From contig NC_052131.2 in the NCBI RefSeq assembly GCF_016086655.4, positions 5,935,940 through 5,999,939 on the forward strand: a stretch of DNA of 64,000 nt, written 5' to 3'. Each line of letters begins with the position of its first letter. The first letter of the stretch is position 1. The notes under the pieces were generated by a model. The model saw only the letters and a program-made list of their open reading frames with translations. It did no database searches and had not been told where the DNA came from. This document shows, one piece after another, positions 32,384 to 43,859 of the stretch. The position numbers and the translations under genes were made by a program. The DNA comes from Lepeophtheirus salmonis. Lineage: Eukaryota > Arthropoda > Copepoda > Siphonostomatoida > Caligidae.

Positions 32384-35300
32384 ATATGATATATGTATGT
32401 ATAATAACTAACGACTTAATACTTATAGTAGTAGTGACCTACTTAAACCCTTAATATTATTTAAGAGGAGTAATAAGTAATCGCAGGGAGAAAAAAACAC
32501 CTCGATTAAAAGGCAGCAATTATATGTATATATATATATAGCCTTGAAGCTTGCTGTAACTATGCGTGAACATATGAACTTCCTATCAACGATAATAAGA
32601 AGTCACCTTAAGAAGAAAAAATATAGCATAGTACATATTATTTACAATAACAAACCCCCCTCTTCTCCCCCAAAGAAGAAAAAGGGAAGTAATAACGTTG
32701 AACACCTGGTCTATGAAACTACCTTCTTCTTTGTCCTTAGGAGAGAGAGAAATAATCATTTTTAAGAGGGTCGACCGACCTAATTGACAACTGGAGACAT
32801 CTTTTATATGTATAAGTACACAGTCATGTAGTAAAAGTTTTATATAATATAATAAATATTATGTACTCCTAATAGTACAACTATAAAAAAACCAAATAGA
32901 AGAAAAGAAAGAGGACAAGAATATCCGCATTCCAAAGCTAACCTACCGCGCATATTTTAAGAAAATAATAGTAAAAGGAAAGAAAAACTTTCCAAAAAAA
33001 AAAAATGCCTGAATAAAATTTCAACAAAAGTATATATTCTTAGCAATAACACAACAATGTATTACACTTAATACAAAAAAAAGTTAAACAATTTCTTTCA
33101 ATTTATAAAAAAAGAAAAAGAATAATGAACTAAAATAATATGAGAATAGTAATATAATATTAATAATAAAAAGGGTGTCACCAGTATAAAGCCTTTAGCC
33201 ATGTACTGTAGCAGATGCCCTGAAACTTATGAAAGTAGCAATTTGAAATGGGGAGAGTTTATGAATAAATGATACAATTTTTTTTGTTAAGTTTATACGC
33301 TGACAGAGCACCTGATAAAGTACAAAGCAAACGACTTATAGATGATTCTTCTGATATAGGTATGTATTAAATAAATATGAGAGCAAAGAGACATCCTTCG
33401 GAAAAACACTCAACAACACTGAAAGAGATACTTGTTATAGAAATATATATACTGATAATATAATATGTAGCAACGTTTACACATGAATTTTGAAACGAAA
33501 TCACATGCAGTCACATTTCGAAACTTTGTTAGACTGGATATTTTTTTATTTTTTAGAAAAAAAAACATACAAATAATAATAAAAAAAATATCACGCAGCC
33601 CTAAACCCCGGGCGCTAGTTTTTTTTTTTTTTTTTTTTTTTTAAATCGTCAAGTGCGTTGAGTAAAATAGAATGGGAAAAAGAGAAAAGAAGCATCAGCT
33701 CACACGCGCAAGAGGCAGGCCTGCTCCTGCTCTGCTACACACTTCCCAGTGAGATCGCCCATAACACCGGTCATTTACCTGATTCCTTAGTATATATTCT
33801 TAGTAGTAGTATTACAAAAAAAGCTCACACTTAGTTGAATTGCACATAACCAAATAAAACCTGTGCAAGATTGCAAAAATCATCCTTTTCGGTGTTAGTG
33901 GTCTTCTTTTTTAATGTTTCTTTCTTTTGATTGTCGCAAATCTTTTGTATGTTGGATCATGATTTTTCCCGTTTCGAGTCCTTAAATCATTCGCATTCCT
34001 ATAAATGATAGAAGTAAAAATATAAATGACATTATAATCAATGACTTATAAAGCTACAACACAAATGTAGCGTATTGTATTATTATGAACAAATGAAGAG
34101 TTGCGTGACTCTGGGTGCTTGTGAAAGAGAAAAAATATGATCACACATTCATTACTTTAGTATTTGCGTGTAAGGACCCACCGAAATACAAACAACATTT
34201 GAAAGACAAGAAGGCAAGAAAGAAAAAGAACTCCACGCCCCAAAAAAACATAGTAGACAAATAAGAAATCAATTGCCCCCAACGACGATAAACAAATAAG
34301 TTAAGCAAGTAGTATGCAGTATCGAGATGATGACTTCTCTGATGGGACGATGATCCTCCTCCCACATAGGTTTCCTCTCATTGGTTTAACATATTCAATT
34401 CCCTACTCTTTAAATTCTTATCACTTTTTTCTCTCTCTCGCTCTTAGGAATTAAGATACAATTTATTTCTCTTTCTCTCTCTCCTTCCAAAATGGCTAAC
34501 GGGATTAGTAAAGAAACAGGAGAAGTGAACCCGGTCCGAACATAACTATAACTCCAGCAATGCACGAAGGAGTTGATGGGGTGAAAGTAACCAATAGACA
34601 GTGAACAGCCAGATGTCGTCCTCACCTCTTCAACTAATATTACAGTTGTATGAAACATATTAAGTAAATTATTATAAATTCACAAACCGATGATGATGAT
34701 GCACTAACCCAAGATTCACACTCACTTTCGATCAACTGTGCGTATGTATTGTTGTTGTATTAGCTGTTCTGTCCCGTTGCCGCCCCTACACTCTACTGTC
34801 TCGAATAAAATGAGAAAGAAATAATATAATACTATTTCTGATGATTCAAGTGAAAAACCGGCAGTCGGCTATTCCAGGCGAGAGCATTTACTGCTAGAGT
34901 AGTAACAATAATAAAGAAGAAAAAGAAGATTTCTTCCTATTTTTTTTTTGTTACCTGGGCTGGTTAAGGCATGCTTCTTCCCCCCTTTTTTGGGAGAACA
35001 CGGAGGGTTAGGTTTTATATTTTTATATAATAAATACAGTATATTCATTATTGAGTACTCTCTATGGTTGATGATGAATCCAGGCTCTCATCATCATTCA
35101 CAGGGATCATCTACATACTACTAGTACTAATTAATTGTAGGCCGGATAAATTATACATCTTCCTCCTCAAACCCAGTTCGTCATTAATCATTAAGTTCGG
35201 AAGGGTATCATTATTATTATTTACACAAAAGGGGAGGGAATTAAGAGAATATAAAAGGAAAAGAAAAGAAGAAAATGACCAAACATTTTTTTTCCAAATT

Positions 35301-38300
35301 TTCAAGAGTAGCTAGTTCACAAAAGAAAAGTTCAATTTTCCCTTAGTATTGTCATTACCAATAAATTAGTAATATTAGTACAAATTATGCACATCTTAGT
35401 ATGAAGAGAGTTGAGTCACTGTATTAGAGTAGGGAGGTAACAGACTTGCTGTTGTTACTTCAGCTGTTGCTGTTTGAACCCAGCAACAACAACAACAACT
35501 TCCTGCCTTAACCTACAAAGGGGATAAGAAAATACACTTAAAATATCATAAGCTTACAAAAAAACAAAACAAAAAATGAATACATCTTCTTCCTTCCCTC
35601 AATCATCATCTTAACACCCTTACTTACAAATGTACATAGATATATATTATACTTATATACAAAAACAAACTGGCAAGTTTTCAAGACTTATTTTTCTTAA
35701 TGATAAATCACTGAGAAGAAAAAAGGAAGACATTGTTTCTGTTTCTTTCTCTCTCTCTCTCTCTTTATTAGTAGTTAGTTGGATTTCGGGCAGAAAAAGG
35801 GAAGCAAGAGAATGTAATTATTTTAAATAAAAAATTGGTAAAACACAACTTTTCAGATAAATTGAAATGAAATAAAATCGATGATTAGTCGTCATTTGTT
35901 GTAGTCCTAATAAGTAATAATATCAAGTAGGATTCCGATACTACTTGATATATATATTGTACATAAATACAAAAAACACGTGTTCTGAATGTACTTAAAG
36001 AGAAAGAAGGGAAAAACATGTCCATTGGAACTATAGGAAGCTGAAGAAGGAGAAGAAGAAGAGGGCAGATGACTGAGAGACACTCTCCATTACTTAGTAG
36101 TTTATATTATGTAGTTTAAAAAAGTTATATTACAAGCTACGTATGTTTTTTTATCCATGGAATAAACCCCCTCAAATATATTATATTATCATTAGGGAAA
36201 TAAATAATTTTATTCTTCTATTATATATATAACAATATTGATTAACAGCTGCAACAAGTCCACACATTACTATACTGATTGAAAGAACAACAACTACAAA
36301 AAAATCTATGGTTTTTCTATCAGTGACACTATCATTTTTAGACATATTTTTATAGTACATATGTTACATACATAATACTAAAAAAAATAGGAGAAGGATG
36401 ATATTTCCGCTTCCTCCTCCTCTGTTCTTATATGATGATAGATTGGATTTTCAGATTATAATTACCGTAGTACTATATATACTTATTATTATGTATTTTG
36501 TAATAGTTTTTGTTTTGTTTTTTTGTAAGTTAATGCAACAGTAGACAACATCACAGGAGATATTGGTATAACAAGTCACATACCTCATTTCGATGTAGTG
36601 TTATTGTGGTAGTGGTGGTGGTGGTGGTGGTAGTGGACCTTAAGGAACATTTGTAAAGTCTGAATTTCTCTATTTTGAAGTATTAACAAATGCATAAATT
36701 TTAATTTGTAGGTGAAAAAAAAACAAAAAAATTACTTTCTAACAACTTAACAAATATTTGTCCGCTATTTAATGAGGAACAATGTATTCCATAGGATTGG
36801 AAATAAGCAGTGTCTTATTTTTTATGATATACTGATGCATAGTTAATATTTTTGAAGAAAACGCCAAGTACTTAACATAATTAGCGAAAAATTAAGACAA
36901 TTTGGCCTCCTGATGTTGTCATAGGTGTAGGAGGAATTACCCATTTTGTGGAAACTATCATGACTAACTATTCAATATTTTTATATTGGGGAAAGTAGCA
37001 TGGTTTATTCGGACGATTAGCATATTATTTATTGACTATAGCCTCACAATGAAATTTTTTTTAAATTTTGGTAAATACTTTATGGTGTTATATTTTTATG
37101 CAGATTTTTTTGAAGAAAAGTCATTTTAAAAATTGAAATAAATAATGATTAAAAAACACGTTGGAAAATTTATTTTGAAAAGGGCCATAAGAAGTTAGGG
37201 TCTTTAATAATAAAAAAAAGGGGTAATCTATAAATAAATTTTAACATTTTTTTATTAAAAAACACCTCATTCAAAATAGGGCGCCAGAATATATTTTTTG
37301 TCTCAAGAAAACGTAAAAACAAAATACATCCTCCCCCCTAAACAAAAAAAAAAAAAAAAAAAACCTACTCCACTACGCTCCTATGTAGGGTGGATATCTT
37401 TTGATTTCCACAAAAATAGCCCATACATTGCTGTTTTTAATTAATACATTTTAAGAATATTTATGATTATTGTTTTTGTGGATTTTAGGAAAAAAAAATT
37501 TGTATCTTTTTTTATAACTAAAGATATTTTGGATTAAAAAAATATATTTATAACTTCTGTCTTTATTTAATTCAATTTATTATATTTATAGGATGCAAAT
37601 AAAGGACAAAAAGAACAGTTGGCTACCCTCATGTAGTGTGTAAGTGGCAAATTGTTATTTTCACAACATTTTTATTCAATTATAACATTGATTAATTGTC
37701 ATAATTAGTTTATGTGATTATTAACTAGTTCAGCGCTATTTAGTATTTACATAGTGGCCTAACTACTAGGAGGTCGTGCCCCAAACTGAAATATATTGTA
37801 TAGTACTTTAAACTACCGAATTGTGATCTCATTTCCCTTTAAGAGTCGGATGTAAAAAAGAGACTAAACCACTATATAAATTGATATACATTTAAAACAT
37901 ATAATAATCTAGGAAATGATGAAAAAAAAAGATAAGTCAATGTTGAGATTATTTTCAATATTTAAAAGTAGAGAATTGTTCACCCATGTACTTTTAACAT
38001 GAGCTAATTCAAGTTTGACCAATCAACTTTGTTCATACAATACTACGTCTAAGAGGCAAAAGTAAGTTTAGACAAATCGATAGCTTACCCCAGCCGCCCC
38101 CCTCAAAAAAAGAACAGAAATTATACAATGTAAATTTACCCTGTCATAGTTTTCTACTAATAAAAACATATAATTAATATGCAACCTGATTTCTCATAGT
38201 TGTATAAGTATTCATTAAGATCTTTTGTTAGGCTCTTGTTTGGATATACATATCGATATATGTACGCTATAAAACCATAAAAAAATTGGTTCCAGATGCC

Positions 38301-38375
38301 AATGAATCCCTTTTATGACTTTTTTTTTTTTGGTGATCCAAAGTAATAAAAAGACAAACAAACTAATAATGATAA
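32384..38375. other. Six-kilobase stretch rich in simple repeats, poor in recognisable transposons
   Basis: Simple tracts include (TA)n near 32525-32540, poly(T) at about 33620-33642, (CT)n near 34430-34480 and 35749-35765, (CAA)n near 35482-35500, (GTG)n at 36606-36640 and a poly(A) near 37347-37363. Many short GA-rich and TATA-rich stretches occur. None of the small open frames (for example 34141-34365, 34410-34658, 35064-35315) has family resemblance. The stretch could be intron, a long untranslated region or intergenic; the sequence alone does not decide. Confidence 0.4.
36606..36640 (+). repeat. (GTG)n microsatellite
   Basis: A run of GTG triplets with a few GTA interruptions, about 35 bases. 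Confidence 0.85.
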
Positions 38376-38990
38376 AGACGCAGGAGTAGGAGCAGCTATC
38401 GCCGTGGGGAGTCAGGAACTAAAAGGCAATTTGAGCCCTTTTTGTACAAGCTACAAAAATATTAAAATACCAACTTCCTGCGAAATTATCATGATCCTAA
38501 TGATAAAATAGCTAAAATTGACTATAACGTAGATTAACAAGAATAAATACACATGGCCCAATCGATTTAACATTAAGGTAAAGCCTCCAGTATTTTTGTT
38601 ATTATAGCAACAAACTGGTAAATAAGATCTTAGACCTAGACCGTTTCTGCCTAAAATCAATTTGATTACATTTCTCCTATAAATTAATACTCTTATACTT
38701 AGCAGCAATAATCTAAACAAAGCTATAAAGCCATTAAAATATTTTTCCTCTCCCATGTACCTTAAAGGGTAAATATAAACTGCCCCTCTAATTACTATTA
38801 GGGTACCCCTAAATGAAACAGAGTAAAAGTCCATTAAACTTCTAACCTCTATAGCTAAACTTAACACACTGATTTTTAACCTCAAAATTATCAACATGGA
38901 TCCCTTCAACAAATGGAAGGAATAAGCAGAGATTACTAACCCTCGCCCTAATTATGCTCCCCACCTCTTTAGTCCTCATGGGTCAATTTG
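38376..38990 (-). pseudogene. ND5: Nuclear mitochondrial insertion (NUMT): ND5 fragment
   Basis: The minus-strand frame 38912-38451 aligns by eye with the N-terminal third of NADH dehydrogenase subunit 5, a proton-pumping membrane subunit of mitochondrial complex I. Landmarks are IRGAVYIYPLRYM, LILGRNGLGLRSY (normally LGWDGLGLSSY) and MLNRLGHVYLF (normally NRIGDV). Most of its Arg residues are AGA/AGG, which the invertebrate mitochondrial code reads as Ser and which then match ND5 better. After a shift near 38451 the next frame gives ACTKRAQIAF, and another shift gives PTAIAAPTPAS (about 38408-38376), the conserved quinone-side block. The D-to-N and D-to-H changes and the shifts show nuclear decay. 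Upstream of 38912 homology is uncertain. Confidence 0.8.
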
Positions 38991-38999
38991 GTTGTATTA

Positions 39000-39665
39000 A
39001 GACAGGCTTTTCACTATTTTTGAAAGTGGAAGGACCAATAGCTGTTATTCAAAAACAGCTACTATATGTTGGGTGACCAACAGTCATCCTTTGCCCGGAC
39101 ATGTCCATTTGTTACATCCTTTGCTAAGAGGCTGAGTATATAGGTTAAGTCGATTTTAAGGATCTAAAATGAGGACATGTTTGTGCAAAAATTAATATAC
39201 AATGGGGATTTTCTGTAATAATACAAAAATATAAAATAAAAGTCCATTTTAAAAGAAGAAAAATGAAAATAATTTTTTTTACTAAAAAAATCTTTGAACA
39301 TAACAAAATTTGAGCTTAAATTGTACTAACCAACACAAATTGTACCACTTTGGAAATCAAAATAGCTATGATAATTGTAACTTTTCCAAAAGCAGGGTGC
39401 CCCTGTTGCGCGGCACCTGAAATGTAAGGGCCAATATAGTCTTATAACATATATGTTTCCTCCTAAATCCTTTTTTTTTTCACTTATTCATTTTAATTGC
39501 TCTAAAGATTTCCCCGATTTTCATTTATATTATTGTGTAGCTTGAAGGGTGTATTATGCTTACATTATAAATATATTTTTTTCAATGCGGCAAATTAAAT
39601 GGAAATATTCCTCTGCAGTTCATTACAAGCAGTAAGTAGTAGTAGTAGTAGTGGGTCCATATACC
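39000..39665. other. Stretch with no recognised gene; short AGT repeat
   Basis: A short (AGT)n tract lies at about 39632-39650, just outside the mariner at 39670. A small palindrome with GGTGCCCCTGTTGCGCGGCACC-like pairing is near 39398-39420. Confidence 0.4.
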
Positions 39666-39669
39666 GAGT

Positions 39670-40497
39670 GCTCCATTAAAATCTGAACACTTGGAATTTT
39701 AAACTTCCACAAGATATAATTTATTTTATTAACAATAGAATTTCAATAAAACCAATTAAATAGATGTGTGTCTCTTAATAATTAATGTAGCCGACCTTAG
39801 CGGCGATGATGGCTTCCAGGCGGGGACAGAAAGCCTGACACCTACTGTGAATGTAGACCTCTGTCATGGCGTCCCAGTGCTCGCTGGCATTGGTTTGAGG
39901 GCCTCGCTGTTTGGATGAAGGACACTGGAGGCCTTCCTCTCGACATGCACCCAATGGTATAACTGAGGGATCAGGGGTGTAAGGGGGCCAAAATAGTAAA
40001 AAAAAAAAACAGTTGAAAAGAACTCAAAGGACTCATTCAAAAGAGTCTCGCAAAGTATGAGATGGGTTTCTTTCATTTCAGGTGTTAAAACCACCTCTCC
40101 ACCCTCACAAGGCTCCTTCCACCCACTTTTTTGATAGCTCTCTCGACAGTCGGGTGTAACATGATGCCTCATGGACTTGAGGCAAGTGGCCTGGGCTGTT
40201 TTCTTTAACTCCTCCAGATTCAGTTTCACCTTTTTGACAGACCCGTTCTATCTTTTCAACATTTCTGACTGTTTTGACGGTGTCCCGGAGACTCCCAACT
40301 TCTTGGAGTGTGCGAATGGAAATTTTTCGATCGCATTCAAGTGTCATATACTCGGCTTCTATGTAAGCTAGAGAGCTCAGGTTTTTTTTTTTTTTGGAAC
40401 TAATTATTTATCCTTTAAAATTTCGAAATAAGAATTAATTTCAATCACTCAACCTTCATTTATTATTAAACTAGTAAGTGTTCAGATTTGAATGGAC
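39670..40497 (-). mobile_element. Deleted Tc1/mariner-like element, second family
   Basis: TIRs of about 25 bp: CCATTAAAATCTGAACACTTG at 39673-39693 and the inverted version at about 40475-40497. The interior encodes a transposase on the minus strand in two overlapping frames (40347-40105 and 40229-39864). The 828 bp length is below that of an intact element. The last 50 codons before the left TIR read SVPAWKPSSPLRSATL, like the C-terminus of the family. Confidence 0.7.
39785..40347 (-). pseudogene. Tc1/mariner-like transposase, frameshifted and internally deleted
   Basis: The frame starts MTLECDRKISIRTLQEVGSL at 40347 and continues KGETESGGVKEN, then CYTRLSRELSKKWVEGAL before a stop. A second frame carries the same region onward through EVVLTPEMKETHLILCETLL and HVERKASSVLHPNSEALKPMP. 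The first part is the helix-turn-helix side, and no complete DDE triad can be traced. The C-terminal remnant lies near 39785-39860. A paralogous N-terminal piece occurs inverted at 43619-43855. It is not functional. Confidence 0.65.
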
Positions 40498-40601
40498 CTC
40501 AGTCTAATAAAAAAAATCACAGATAGAGAATCATGGCCTTGTATCTAAGTATTTAAGCATAAAAAGACACCTAAAAATGTATAAAGTCAACATCAATTTA
40601 A
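40157..40601 (+). repeat. Arm 1 of a 440 bp inverted duplication
   Basis: The segment is repeated in inverted orientation at 43366-43804, about 2.8 kb away. It covers the 5' end of the mariner-like gene, its TIR, and about 100 bases beyond the TIR (40498-40601), so the duplicated unit is larger than the transposon. Internal differences are few; one is a gap of about 9 bases near 40183. Confidence 0.8.
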
Positions 40602-40810
40602 TGGCATTCTGACTGCGTAGACGGTGTCCTGGAGACGTCCAACTGCTTTGAGTTCACGAATGTGTTTGTGTGTAAGCTGGAGAGCTCAGGTTTGTCTTGT
40701 TTTGTTTGTATGGTTTAATATATTGAAATATGAATTAATTTCAATCACTCAGCCTTCATTTATTATTGAATTAGTAAGTGTTCATATTTCAACGGAACAC
40801 CCGCTATAAA
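40602..40810 (-). mobile_element. Partial third copy of the second mariner family
   Basis: The sequence ACGGTGTCCTGGAGAC, the stretch AAGCTGGAGAGCTCAGGTTTGT and a TIR-like end TAAGTGTTCATATTTCAACGG repeat the 5' side and end of 39670-40497 in the same orientation. Only the N-terminal coding edge and the terminal region are present. Confidence 0.6.
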
Positions 40811-41170
40811 CATATTTCTTATTTTTATGCCGTATCTGCAGTCAATTCAATAATGAAAACAAGAATAAATGCTCTATAATTTGTTAAAAAAACAAAAAAA
40901 TATATATTTCTTGAGGAGCGGGGCTCCTTTTTGACCCACTCTCCTCTAGAATTGTAAATCTTAAGCATTTTTAGAGTGCGGTTCTGTTGTTGATCGTACT
41001 AAGAACTGTTGAGAAAAATATTGCACTAGTTGTTTCCATATTGCATACAATACTAGCCATTCCATAGAGTTATATAAAATATGATCTTCCAGTATATAAA
41101 AAGAAAAGAAAGCGAAAAGGAGATGAACACCAAGGCCGTTTGAAGTTTGTTGTGGAGGAGAACAGAGTAT

Positions 41171-41575
41171 CTGTCATGACGTTTCATTTGATCAGATGGT
41201 AGTTGTTATGAGATAAAGGAAATGCACCAAACTCCCACTCCGTATACAGCAATGAAGGAATTACTCCAATTTGAGCCCTCAGTTCTACTCAGAGTTCAAC
41301 TAATATCATAATTATTTTATTAATGCAGAGAGAACATATAGGGATCAAGTAATCACTCGTGTGTAAATATATGTGTGCACTCATGAATGAAATATATAAT
41401 ACTGATAATTTGTTGGGGAGCTATACCTATAAGTCTTTCATGGACTAAGATTAGAATTGAGGATTGATATCTGTGTAATTCCAGCCTCACTCTTTGCAAG
41501 ATACAGACTGGGATTTGTGTTTATTTCCTTCCTTTCATAGCTATTCATAGCTAATGCAATGAAACGTCATGACAG
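41171..41575. mobile_element. MITE with CTGTCATGACGTTTCATT ends, copy 1
   Basis: The ends CTGTCATGACGTTTCATT (41171) and AATGAAACGTCATGACAG (ending 41575) are a perfect 18 bp inverted repeat apart from context. The interior is non-coding. An almost identical inverted copy of 41171-41520 lies at 52806-53157, and a diverged one at about 54417-54645. A related end, TTCATGACGTTTCATT, occurs at 42246. Confidence 0.8.
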
Positions 41576-42239
41576 CTCCAAGACATTCTTCAAACACGTC
41601 ATTTTTCCTTTTTTTTTTTTTTTTGGCCGGTCATGTTTAATACATCTTTAATACCATCAAGAAACGAAGGAAATGTTTAATTTAAAGCATTACTTATAGT
41701 TTGGTCAAATAATAGTTCTGGGCGCAACTTTTATTCAATGTGTGAGTCCTCAGCTCTATTAATGATCTCAATACGAGGCGGCCTAAATCCCTTGCAGAAC
41801 TTTTCTTTGGGCCAAGGTAGCACTTTCTTATACAGAAATTCGATGTAAGCATCTGTATTGAGCCTTTTCTTCCTCTCTTTCGGTATTTTTTCTTTCATTT
41901 TCACCCCCTACCTTCCTTTTGACATCAATAACTTAACTTATTTTCTCCATTAAACTCTTACCATTAATCAAAAATAGATATATTTTCCTTAAATAAAAAG
42001 AGTTGGAAAATTTGGGCTATTAATAGAAATTTGAAAAGAAAATGACCGAAAATGACAAAAATACTCTGCGGCTGTAAAATGAGAAAATGTATGTACTCAC
42101 CACTCTCAAAGAACCGTAGCTAATGCAACACTAAGAGGCAGTGATTCTAATTTGGAGTATTTTGGGCATGTTCAAAAAGAACACGAAATGAAAATGGAAG
42201 CCCAGACAATTTCAAGAATGTTTTGGAGGAATGAAGCTT

Positions 42240-42480
42240 AGCCTTCATGACGTTTCATTAGATAGGCCAAAAGTAGCCTTGACAAGGAGAAGGGACGGGT
42301 GGAAACAAACAAGGACATAGGCAATAATTACTATTCCAACATGGACTTGAATTGTAACTCTGCAACAAATCTTATGGGTTACTCATCGTCTTTTATGAGC
42401 TCACGCTAATGTAAAATCCAGTTGCATTTACATATGCAAATGATATGTTGAATATAGTAGAGAAGGAAGTTCACTCCTCA
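42240..42480 (+). repeat. Possible end of a fourth MITE copy
   Basis: Only the end sequence TCATGACGTTTCATTAGAT at 42247 matches the MITE family; the following 200 bases do not align clearly. Confidence 0.3.
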
Positions 42481-42689
42481 GGAATTCAATAATAATGACA
42501 ATAGGCTCGGAAAACAAAATTTAATCTTCAGTTTGTCAACTCAAAAAAAAAAAAAAGAGACAAAAAACTGTCGAGCTAAAAGTGCATCAAATTATTATCA
42601 ACACTAATTGTTGGTTATTCCAAAAAAGTGCTTGGACAGAACTCGTACAAGCTTGTGATAAATTGAAGAAAACTAGCTAGCTCATTCCC

Positions 42690-42785
42690 TCGACTTCTAC
42701 ATAAGCTAGAATGCTCAGATTTGTTTTGTTTAATCACTGAACCTTTATTAATTAATAAATTAGTAAGTCTTTAGATTTCAATGGA
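42690..42785 (-). mobile_element. Terminal fragment of the second mariner family
   Basis: The stretch CTACATAAGCTAGAATGCTCAG and the end TAGTAAGTCTTTAGATTTCAATGG correspond to the end region of 39670-40497 with deletions between. It immediately precedes the deleted mariner at 42793. Confidence 0.5.
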
Positions 42786-42792
42786 TATAAAC

Positions 42793-43100
42793 TCAAGGGT
42801 GGTCTGAAAAGTTTCCGACCTTAATGTGAAGATTACTGCACTGGTAAATAAAAGCTAGTACAAGTCCCGGGCTACAGAGATGGGAGCATCCATGGGAGAA
42901 TTGTGTAGAGTTACAAGAAGACTATCTCAAAAAATGAAATAAAATAAATCGTAAGTTTTTTCCTTCAAAAACACAAATCAAACGATTGTTAATTAAACTT
43001 TGGCAAGTAACTGTCACCAGATGTTATATAGGTATATGTGACTACCATTTGTTTACTAGTGCTACCATCTTTATGTTCAGGTCGGACACTTTTGGAAATG
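42793..43100. mobile_element. Short deletion derivative of a mariner (GGTGGTCTGAAAAG family)
   Basis: The left end reads AGGGTGGTCTGAAAAGTTTCC and the right end, near 43078-43100, reads inverted TCCAAAAGTGTCCGACCTGA. It shares interior blocks with 29793-30529. At about 310 bp it is MITE-sized and carries no transposase motif. The right end is diverged, so its exact limit is uncertain. Confidence 0.5.
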
Positions 43101-43204
43101 TACTAAGAGTAATCTTCATTAAATTATTATTTTTCCATTATTACATTTATTTTTTAGAATCCCCTTTGACATTGAAATCTCCATTACCTACTTAGACAGA
43201 GTTA

Positions 43205-43345
43205 GGCACAGTATGTTTATAAGTAGGGGGGGGACTGTGAAACGATAAATGCCATGTCATATCCTTTAGAGTGTGTTCTTTGAGTTCTTTATTTGTATAA
43301 GTGTACAACTACATTCCAATTATGATAAGGTAGGGGGGGGGGGTG
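43205..43345 (+). repeat. G-run-rich segment
   Basis: Two long G runs (about 43226-43234 and 43332-43342) bracket about 100 bases in otherwise AT-rich DNA. Only two long runs are present, so a four-tract quadruplex within one short stretch is not established. Confidence 0.5.
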
Positions 43346-43365
43346 GAAGTCCCCTTGTATTTAAA

Positions 43366-43855
43366 TTAAATTGATGTTGACTTTATACATTTTTAGGTGT
43401 ACTTTTATGCTTAAATACTTAGATACAAGGCCATGATTCTCTATCTGTGATTTTTTTTATTAGACTGAGGTCCATTCAAATCTGAACACTTACTAGTTTA
43501 ATAATAAATGAAGGTTGAGTGATTGAAATTAATTCTTATTTCGAAATTTTAAAGGATAAATAATTAGTTCCAAAACAAAACAAACCTGAGTTCTCTAGCT
43601 TACATAGAAGCCGAGTATATGACACTTGAACGCGATCGAAAAATTTCCATTCGCACACTCCAAGAAGTTGGACGTCTCCAGGACACCGTCAACACAGTCA
43701 GAAATGTTGAAAAGATAGAACGGTTCTGTCAAAAAGGTGAAACTGAATCTGGAGGAGTTAAAGAAAACAGCCCAGGCCTCAAGTCCATGAGGCATCATGT
43801 TACAACTTTTTACTTCATAGAGAAACCACTCCGGCAAAAAAAGGGGGTCTGTTAG
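43366..43855 (+). mobile_element. Inverted partial mariner copy (arm 2 of the inverted duplication) with N-terminal transposase fragment
   Basis: 43366-43804 is the inverted copy of 40157-40601. It includes flanking sequence, the TIR (about 43470-43495) and a plus-strand frame from 43619 starting MTLERDRKISIRTLQEVGRL and continuing KGETESGGVKENSPG. Homology stops near 43804, after which the frame runs into unrelated sequence to a stop at 43855. The helix-turn-helix is partial, and the catalytic domain is absent. Confidence 0.75.
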
Positions 43856-43859
43856 GAGA

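Noticed and set aside
35064..35315. Overlapping open frames on both strands in the microsatellite-rich stretch
   Set aside because: Serine/leucine- or lysine-rich frames caused by biased composition; no motif found.
38451..38912. Functional nuclear gene for a membrane protein
   Set aside because: The frame is ND5 in mitochondrial code with Asp losses and frameshifts immediately downstream, so it is a NUMT.
40171..40371. 66-residue plus-strand frame (and its paralogue at 43595-43837, minus)
   Set aside because: Both are antisense to the mariner transposase N-terminus. Their similarity to each other only reflects the inverted duplication.
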